Assembly (NCBI RefSeq): GCF_918797505.1 | Contig: NC_092797.1 | Span: 12,847,372 to 12,911,371, forward strand | From: Bemisia tabaci | Lineage: Eukaryota; Arthropoda; Insecta; Hemiptera; Aleyrodidae | DNA length: 64,000 bases | Direction of reading: 5' to 3' | In this document: in pieces, positions 57,290-64,000 of the stretch | Layout: each line of letters opens with the position of its first letter | How positions within the stretch are numbered: the first letter of the stretch is position 1 | Position numbers and translations under genes: made by a program | The notes under the pieces: generated by a model | Told to the model about the DNA's origin: nothing | Databases searched by the model: none | The model's input: the letters and a program-made list of their open reading frames with translations, nothing else

Positions 57290-57850
57290 TCCCGCCAAAA
57301 GGAAGAACGCCGTATGTACATCGTGATGTTGCCAAATTTCCTCCCTTGAAACAGTCATTTTTGAAGTTGTGGATATTTTCCTGTAGGTGGAGTTTCGAAT
57401 CAAATTTGCTGAAAAATTGGGGGGAAAGTACCCATAAGTAGCAAAATGGAGAAATGGTGCAGGGTCCACACCATTTCACAGGGAAAACAAAGCCAAGAAG
57501 TTTCAAAAATTATAATTAGTGTCAACGAATTTGTTTTAACTCTAATGAATACCAGCTTAAAACTGAGCTGAACACTCTCCCCCTCAGTTTTGTGCTGGTC
57601 TCATTAGAGTTAAAACAATTTTTTTTACTCTAATTATAATTTTTGGAACTTCTCGGCTTTGTTTTCTCCCCGAAATGGTGTGGTGGGCCCAGCACCATTT
57701 CTCCACCTTGTTACATACTGTTCAGGCCACTTCTTAGTGTTTTTTACTCATTAGTATCCATAAGTTTCCCTAAAAGCTCTTGTTTTATCAAAGGAAATTT
57801 GACAACGCCTGTAAGCTCATACGGTGTTATTCCCTTGCAGGGGAGTTGAG
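57290..57850. repeat. Long family E element with inner palindrome
   Basis: Left end AAAAGGAAGAACGCCGTATG then GATGTTGCCAAATTTCC; right end GGAAATTTGACAACGCCTGT then CTCATACGGTGTTATTCCCT. Middle arms match too (GGAGAAATGGTGCAGGGTCC with GTGGGCCCAGCACCATTTCT; 57503-57652 is a further inverted pair around ATTATAATT). About 560 bp, twice the usual family length, so either an expanded member or a nested insertion. Confidence 0.6.
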
Positions 57851-58282
57851 GTCTAGTCTGGGGTGGGTCTATTAAATCCACGAGGGTCTTTCTGAAATCC
57901 CGCGGAGTAATTTTGCGGTTTTTTGGTACCTTATAACCCCCTCTTGTTAGTTTTCTTCAACCCATCGACGAAACGTTTTCATTCGGATAGTTTAATGCAA
58001 AGTGGAAAATCTCCTTTGAGGAAGCCTTTCTTTGCTAAGTCCCTCTCTGCCTTGGAAGGCTATCTCTGAGAGGAATAGAAAAGAAAAGAATATCGTACCA
58101 ACAGACACTGGGTTTCGTCTATTTAAATGCATGAAAAACGATCAATAGTTGTCGAGAGTTGCTGCTTCATGCAGAATCTATTCTTTAGAACAAATCTAAG
58201 GAGGGGGAAAAAATTGCTACCATTTTGCGAGTGTCCAAAGAATAACGTGATAGTTGTCATTTTTATCGAGGTACAATTGTAA

Positions 58283-58444
58283 ACAGATGTGGTAGCTTAC
58301 CCTCGATCACCACTTGCCACCAAGTAGTAGGCTTACTTAAAATTACGATTTTTTTTACGAATGGCCATCAAGGAAATTTCGTATTTTTAAGTAAGCCCAC
58401 CACTAAGTGGCGAATGGTGATCGAGAGTAGTCTACCACATCTGT
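58283..58444. repeat. Foldback element, single copy in window
   Basis: Inverted arms ACAGATGTGGTAGCTTACCC and GAGTAGTCTACCACATCTGT with inner CTCGATCACCACTTGCCAC/GTGGCGAATGGTGATCGAG and GGCTTACTTAAAA/TTTTTAAGTAAGCC. 162 bp. No clear target duplication. Confidence 0.75.
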
Positions 58445-58544
58445 TGTCCAAAGAATGTTGCGACAAACTAGACCACTTTTAGTAAATAATCCTTAAAACT
58501 ATTATGTAATTAAATATTTGTGATTTTTTTGAATATAAATTAAT

Positions 58545-58615
58545 ATTTTTCGGGGGGTGGGGGAAATTTGACAATGTTCAAGTGCTCATACGTGGTTTTT
58601 CCCGAGCGCAACAGT
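58545..58615. repeat. Family E right-end fragment
   Basis: GGGGGAAATTTGACAATGTT then TGCTCATACGTGGTTTTTCC and GCGCAACAGT. Only the right end is recognisable. Confidence 0.45.
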
Positions 58616-59120
58616 ATTGCTGACGCCGGTGACAAGGAGCGGGCGAAAGCTGAGCGATTCATCATTGGGATCTTGGCGGTATAATTAACGGCTAACGGCC
58701 TCTGGCGGGACTCCAAGTAAATATTCGCGATAAATCGTCCGGGCGGGAGCGAGTGCGCTTGGGCGGCGGTATCAGTAGATTCGCGGGGGCGATATATCCC
58801 GAACAAATGAATGGTCCCGGCCCGCTAAAAGCTCCTAATGACTGTAATTATCATGGCACTTGGGCGGTTTTTTCCGGGGAAATTAGTGTCCAAGCCGGAG
58901 CCGCCGAAAACTAATGCCCGAATTTACGAGGCGGCATCGGACGCGCCGTGTTTTTATCGGGCGCTCCGGTCGGCCATTAGTCGCGCGTAATCCGCCGCCG
59001 GTGCCATCACTCCGCTATCGTCTTTCATTTCTGCGGAATATGCACTCTCCACAGTCCGCGGCCCCGCAAGGCCCCTGATTTATGGGCAGCGTTATTGCGT
59101 GCGCGTCTGCTGGGTTGCAT
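58616..59120. promoter_or_regulatory. Candidate regulatory block upstream of terminal exons
   Basis: A repeat-free, CpG-rich block with clustered homeodomain-type cores: TATAATTAACGG, CTCCTAATGACTGTAATTAT, AAATTAGTG, AAACTAATGC and GGCCATTAGTCG, plus GATTTATGGGC and GTTTTTATCGGG. No coding frame. The arrangement resembles an arthropod cis-regulatory module, but the call is by eye. Confidence 0.25.
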
Positions 59121-59233
59121 ACCTCCTCTCCGCCAGGCGCTGGGGGGACTTGCATGTAGTGCGCGAGGGGTGTGGGGCAGGTCAGTGAGCATCATTTGTG
59201 TCTAGCTTGTTTGAAAAGGATCTTCTCTGTATA

Positions 59234-59565
59234 CACGGAGAAAAAAACTTCGTGTGTGTGAGACCCGAAATTTAGGTCCTGTGGATCTCTGAAGTTTTCG
59301 GATTGAGCATCTGAACACTTAAGGTCTAGCTGCCGAAGTTCAGGTCTGACATCTGAAACTTCAGTTCTTACATCTGCAGTATTTCAGATGTGAGAACCGA
59401 AGTTTTTCGGATGTGAAAACCGAAGTACTTCAGATGTAAGAACTGAAGTTTCAGATGTCAGACCTGAACTTCGGCAGCTTAAGTGTTCAGATGCTCAATC
59501 CGAAAACTTCAGCGATCCATATGACCTAAACTTCGGGTCCCACGCACGAAGTTTTTTTCTCCGTG
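59234..59565. repeat. Long palindromic MITE, family B copy 2
   Basis: 332 bp with the same ends as 9550-9885 (CACGGAGAAAAAAACTTCGT), and TA on both sides. The two copies are highly similar over their full length. It lies directly upstream of the terminal-exon pair and therefore probably within an intron of that gene. Confidence 0.82.
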
Positions 59566-59620
59566 TACATACTGGAGGATTCAAGGCTCATCCGCGTGAC
59601 TGTGGACTGTTGCGTTTCAG

Positions 59621-60217
59621 AGATCGCCAGACCAACGATCTTTGAAGGTAATCCATGCATTCGGAACACATCATACTTCACATCAGATTTTGAGATTTTC
59701 AAAAAGTTTTACGCAGACTTGGCTGAAAAATTAGATTACGTAGTGCCAGTTTTAGGATCCTACATTGTACGTAAAGATAAGCCCGAGGAAAATTTCCGGA
59801 TGATTTGCCCATGGTATTTTATTGCCCAATTCGTTTTTTCGTATGAAAGGTAGCAAGTAAGCCGATTTTGAGAGCCGATCAATTTCTCAGCAACTGAGCG
59901 ATGCAGTTTGCTGTTCAACGCATGGGTGACTAACATACGATAATATTGCTCAGTTGTTCCCGACTCAAAAATAGTTTTCGCTTTAAGTGAGAGCAGCATT
60001 TTTACTTCAATCTAGGTTTCTTCGGCGTGAATTTGAAGAAAACTTCAAAAGAGGAGTGTTTCCCAACAGAAAAGCGCTGCATCCTGCTTTTAAATTCGTC
60101 GTTATAACGAATTCCTTGAATGGCACACCTAAAATTCTGAGTAATGATTATCAACTCGTTAAGGCCCTCGTGAAGCTACAAGATTCACAAAGACGCGTTT
60201 TGAACATCTGGGAATAA
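59621..60217 (+). CDS. Last two exons of an unrecognised gene
   Basis: Exon a (59621-59849) follows GGACTGTTGCGTTTCAG and ends GAAAG before GTAGCA. Intron 59850-60015 (166 bp) ends TTTTTACTTCAATCTAG. Exon b (60016-60217) ends in TAA. The codon split AG/G rejoins exactly, so the frame continues across the junction and removes the in-frame TAG of the intron. The product, about 143 residues of a C-terminus, is rich in charged and aromatic residues. It includes FEGNPCIRNTSYFTSDFEIF, CPWYFIAQFVFSYERFLRRE and RKALHPAFKFVVITNS. I do not recognise the family. Upstream exons are not identified; the frame has no usable ATG, so this is partial. The ORF stays open about 50 bp upstream of the chosen acceptor, so that boundary is less certain. 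No transmembrane segment or signal peptide is visible. Confidence 0.55.
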
Positions 60218-60447
60218 TTGATTCGAAGAATGAAGGATCAATGAGAAAGCACTTGCCCACCCCTCACAACGCTGTTTAGCAATATTGTCATTAGCGAAGA
60301 CACTCAACCACCCACTTACGTAATTGCTTTCCAGCCTTTTACTCAATTTTTGATGAAACAATGGACCATTAGACCAGGCATCGAATGAAGCACCGCAATA
60401 TATGTTTTTTATTTCTTCAAAATAATATGTGGAAATACGATGAATGC

Positions 60448-60453
60448 ATTAAA
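60448..60453 (+). terminator. Candidate poly(A) signal ATTAAA
   Basis: ATTAAA lies about 230 bp after the TAA at 60217. AATAAA is absent between. ATTAAA is the commonest variant signal, but a hexamer alone is weak evidence. Confidence 0.25.
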
Positions 60454-60737
60454 AATCCCAAATCCAAAGTATCAGTGAGAAAATAAGGGTTTTTGTTTAC
60501 ATTAATTCAATTTTCTGCTCACGAGAAAACCAGCGTCAATTTGAGTCAAATTGAGCACTCAACCTCTTTCGGTCTATTTTACAATGTGATGGAAAAATTG
60601 TCTTGTGCACCCTTTTTTTGGCGAGATTGAAGGTACCGTGTATCAGAGGAAGGAGAAAGTGTGTTCAAGGCCAGGGCCTAGTTATTTTCCTAGCTTATCG
60701 TATAGGTTGAATTCAATGCCTAATTTGGCTTACGTTA

Positions 60738-60911
60738 TAATGGCGAGGCGTGAATGAGTTTTCGATCGAGTTTATCGATATTTCCCCCATTTGAAGCTGT
60801 GGGAAAGAATTGACTATAAGGTGTTCGTTGCGAACACCCAGTTAATCGATTCTTTTCCATAGGTTTGAATGGTAGATCAGTCGATTTATCGCAAAGCACA
60901 TCATGCTACTG
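60738..60911. repeat. hAT-like MITE, diverged copy
   Basis: TAATGGCGAGGCGTGAATGA at the left and GCACATCATGCTACTG at the right, with the central palindrome GTGTTCGTTGCGAACAC and ATCGATTCTTTTCCATAGGT, match 44586-44749 and 51152-51308. The target duplication is no longer readable. Confidence 0.7.
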
Positions 60912-61401
60912 CACGTGGAATATGGTTTTTTCGTGAGTGGAAAATTTGATTTCACGGTTCATGATGCAGATAAGAAACATTTATTTTTCATATATGTGAG
61001 TTCTTTTTGGAAGTTTCTTATAAAATTTGAATTTTTGACTTTTTAACGAGATTGATGTGATGCGGTGCTAAATTTCTTAGTCCAGCTAGTGGCTTATTAA
61101 ATGGATGACATTTTGCAATAATAAACTACTATTTCCGACTCAGGTACAAAATTATTATTGCCATAATAAAACAAACAGGCCACAAATGTTGTCACGGAAA
61201 AAAGCCAGAAATATCAGTTTTCAATCGTAGAATGTAATAAAATTAAAGAATAGTGTTGTCATAAGTTTGGAAAAGTATTTCATGGAGTATGGAGGCAAGG
61301 AAAGAGTAATCATGCAAAAATATACAAAAGAAATCGACGGTTTTACTCCATGAGAATTCAAACTGTCAGGTATTTCTGATCGTCTCATAAATGTCTCTCT
61401 T

Positions 61402-61616
61402 CTGCCCTACTAAGGAAAACCGCCGTATGAACATTCGAAGGATGCCAAATTTCTCTTTAAAAATGTATTTTTAAAGAATATCATGCATATTTGCCCTTGA
61501 AACTGTTGGATATCATAGATTGAATAGCGAAAATATTTATGATGTTCCTAACAAATTCGTAACTTATCAAAGAAAAGTTGACAATGCCTGTAGGCGTTTT
61601 TCATTACCACGGCAGT
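61402..61616. repeat. Family E element
   Basis: Left end CTGCCCTACTAAGGAAAACC then GCCGTATGAACATTCGAAGG; right end AAGTTGACAATGCCTGTAGG then CGTTTTTCATTACCACGGCA. About 215 bp. Confidence 0.7.
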
Positions 61617-61779
61617 CAACATTCCCGTCGATAAGTTATCCAACGCCTTCGAAAAGGCTGACGCAACCGCCGTGTCTTTTATCGTAAAATCCGTAAATTC
61701 CGTAAAATCTGGCAGCCGTGTGTGCTCTTGGGAGGGCGAACGTGACCAAAACCGACTCGGCCGCTTGTAAATAATTGTG

Positions 61780-62230
61780 AAACGATGGAAGCAGTGACGG
61801 GGCCCGATGCGTTTCCAATTGAATTCGCCCGCCGGTGTTTCCGCGGTCGCCGCCCGGGGGCGCGGGGAGGGGCGCCCGGCCTCGGACGGAGGGGCGGGGG
61901 GGGGCGGAAAAAACAGCGCCCCCGACCGACCGCGTGTCCACCGTGCTCCCCGGCGCGCGAAATTTCCGCGGTGGGCCGGCGACATGGGGAGGGGGGGGCG
62001 GGAAATCGGCGCCCCGAAAATGAATTCGTCAAAACCGCACTCGGGATGACACGGGCGGGAGGGGCGCTTTTTGACGGGCGACCGGGCCGGGCGTTTTGCG
62101 GACAGGATTCGAGAGCCGAGTCCCGGAAGCGTGTTCCGAGGACGTCCGCTAAATTGGAATCGGACACTCTTGACCCCGGATTCGGAGACCCCGTGCGCGT
62201 GCGGTGTAATTAAAGACTGGTTCGGGAGCT
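61780..62230. other. GC-rich island with opposing open frames
   Basis: Very GC-rich with G-runs. Frames of 230 codons on minus (61548-62240) and 142 on plus (61785-62213) overlap; both are Arg/Pro/Gly-rich with no domain, as expected when stop codons are depleted. The minus frame also crosses a family E element. I do not call either as a gene. Candidate CpG-rich regulatory island. Confidence 0.4.
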
Positions 62231-62520
62231 TTTGAGGCACATTTGGAGTATGTTATTCCGCAATTTTTGGCTCATTCATGAAATCACCGATCTGCGCGGG
62301 GAAAAGTAGAGGGTTAAGCCCCCTGGCCGCCACGCGGCCCAACATACAGAAAGTGCTTCGCGCCCTTCAAGAACCGCTTTGCGGTTTCCTGCGAGGTAAT
62401 CTAAACAGAGCGGGTTCATCTAGGGACTGTTTCCACCAATAGCCACAACATGATAGACATTGGCCCGGTAGATCTGTAGAACGAACTGCGACAAAAAATG
62501 GAAAATTACATTATCTAAAT

Positions 62521-62679
62521 GAACTGCATTTTCCAATAAACAACTGCTCTCCCTAGCTCATTTAAGAATCTACTAATAACCCCATAAAAGAACCTATCTG
62601 CGTAAAGGAACTAATATCACGTATAGTGTCTCTTAAATGAGCCTGGAATTGTAGTATACCTAATTGCAAAATTTAATCC
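62521..62679. repeat. Foldback element family C, diverged copy
   Basis: Starts GAACTGCATTTTCCAATAAA and ends TAATTGCAAAATTTAATCC; interior CTAGCTCATTTAAGAATC and TTAAATGAGCCTGGAATTGT pair. Flanks AAAT and AAAC agree at three of four bases. Confidence 0.6.
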
Positions 62680-63440
62680 AAACCGTAGAATTCGCAATTA
62701 GCTTTAGAATTAGCGAGCATCACATCGTGGTGTGGACTGCAGCTTGTAGTATACGTCAGATCGTCAGATATTTGTTCACGAATGACCAGAAGACATTTTT
62801 ATATATCTTAAAATAGTAAATCGCGAGTTAATATCGCAAAAACATTTGCACCTTGGGACATACCTTTTAAGTTAGGTTTCCCAGTCAAATTTTGCGCACA
62901 AAAACTTAAAGTTCCACAATGTAATTTGATGCTCAGAAATTTTAAAGCTGTGTTCTAAAATCGAGACGTTACCTCTATTGACTGATCGATTATTGACTAG
63001 AATCCACCTTAAAAAAGGTCAGTATGTTTTGGCAATCTGCATTTTGTCTTAATATCATCGTTAATTCCAAACTGCGGCCGTTAGCAGAAAACGTTTTTCA
63101 CGTTGTTGGGTTGGAAGGCTCCCTTATACTTCCCTCTATAAAACAGCAAACCATATGAGTATACCTAAGAAAAGGAGCTGTTTTCGGAACGACGCTACTG
63201 AATTCGTCCCTAAGTGCGTTACGTGGTATTCAAGCGCTCCCTAAAAGCTCCGTCCAAAATCTGACAATACGGTTCGTCGCCGGTCGTCTCGCCTCGAAGG
63301 GTGTGAGACGCCCCTTCGGCGGAGAAGGGGGGGGGGTTGGTTTGAGGGTGCATTTACCCAAGGACGGCGGAAACTTATAAACTTGGTCGTCCCAATTAAA
63401 CTGTTATGATGTTGGGTTTGGCGTTTCCATGTTTCTCCGG
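62680..63440. other. No gene recognised
   Basis: AT-rich unique sequence. Near 63326-63340 a G-rich run sits in a local GC-rich patch. Confidence 0.35.
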
Positions 63441-63665
63441 TCGGGCTCATTTAATTTCATTTAATTAAGAGCTTTCGAGGCCCGGGCGCCGCGCCGCTTT
63501 CCGCCGTCCTTCGAGTGGTTGAGTATAGACAATTAACTTCCGTCCGACGCCCGTCAGGAGTGGATCGTCGACGCCGCCCGCCCGCCAGCCAGATTTTGGC
63601 CCTTTTACGAGCCTCCTCCCGAGTGGACCCATGGAGCTCCTGTAAAGTCTTGAGATCCGCGGTTT
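63441..63665. other. GC-rich block, no gene recognised
   Basis: CpG-rich, with short frames only. No repeat membership. Confidence 0.3.
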
Positions 63666-63704
63666 TTCAAAGTGGAGGCAAAATTGACGCGTTTATGATT
63701 CGTG

Positions 63705-63940
63705 CATTGGTAAAAAAAAAAAAACACACACATTGGATCTGGAGTCTAGACTCTCAACAACATCGACAAGAAAAAATGCTCTTGATTCAATCGGATTTTT
63801 GCTGAAATCAAGAACCAAGCCTCTTAATTTGAGCGGATTTCCTTTTGATTTAAGCAAAAAACTGAATGAATCAAGAGTATTTTTTCTTTTCGATGTTTTA
63901 AGAGTCTGGACTCTAGATCCAATGTGTTTTTCTTCCAGTG
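63705..63940. repeat. Palindromic MITE, family A copy
   Basis: CATTGG plus an A-run then CACATTGGATCTGGAGTCTA; right end GACTCTAGATCCAATGTG, a short mixed T-run and CCAGTG. Arms pair throughout. Confidence 0.85.
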
Positions 63941-64000
63941 TGGCGTCTAGGAAAGTCGTTAGGTATATCTTAATTCGTAGTACAATTTTCAAGTCCCTGA

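Noticed and set aside
61548..62240. 230-codon minus-strand frame, the longest in the window
   Set aside because: Lies mainly in a GC-rich island with a 142-codon frame opposite, is Arg/Pro/Gly-rich, has no domain, and its 3' part crosses a family E repeat.

Overview
The window is nuclear DNA from a eukaryote, most likely an arthropod and plausibly a hemipteran-type insect. It is AT-rich, has spliceosomal GT/AG signals, has no operons, and is dominated by non-autonomous DNA transposons and foldback elements. I cannot assign a species from the sequence alone. Most long open frames are chance ORFs: they lie in GC-rich islands or inside palindromic repeats, where both strands stay open. The only gene model I support with reasonable confidence is the 3' end of an unrecognised plus-strand gene: two exons with an in-frame splice junction (59621-60217), followed by a candidate poly(A) signal.

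Layout. 1-9.9 kb: foldback elements, a 5'-truncated non-LTR retrotransposon C-terminus (3369-3947) with a partly duplicated 3' tail, a tRNA-derived SINE-like head, and a possible retrocopied mRNA 3' end with poly(A) (5540-5789). 7.4-8.2 kb and 14.0-14.6 kb: GC-rich islands with long poly-G/C runs. 9.3-34 kb: a mosaic of nested miniature elements separated by unique AT-rich sequence. 35046-40365: a satellite array of exactly 38 units of 140 bp with a higher-order pattern of 16 units. 40.4-59 kb: more miniature elements, several nested in each other, plus GC-rich blocks with homeodomain-type motifs. 59.2-60.5 kb: the partial gene. 60.7-64 kb: repeats and GC-rich blocks.

Repeat families, with labels used only here. 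A: CACTGG-ended palindrome of about 230 bp, at least nine copies. B: CACGGAG-ended palindrome of about 335 bp, two copies. C, D and K: foldbacks with GGAC-type ends and A/T-rich 4-bp target duplications. E: about 255 bp, with ends resembling CTGCCGTGCTAAGGAAAAAC, many copies and fragments. F: TTAA-flanked palindrome, two copies. G: hAT-like miniature elements, one with a perfect 8-bp duplication. H: about 245 bp, three copies. L: dispersed repeat containing AATTGAAGGCGCG. M: foldback, two copies, each carrying a nested hAT-like element. No transposase gene is visible, so all of these must have been moved by enzymes encoded elsewhere.

Overall this looks like a repeat-rich intergenic region or a very long intron. 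Two plus-strand sites resemble recursive splice sites (25660/25661 and 55668/55669), on the same strand as the terminal exons at 59.6-60.2 kb. That would fit a long plus-strand transcription unit, but this is inference.
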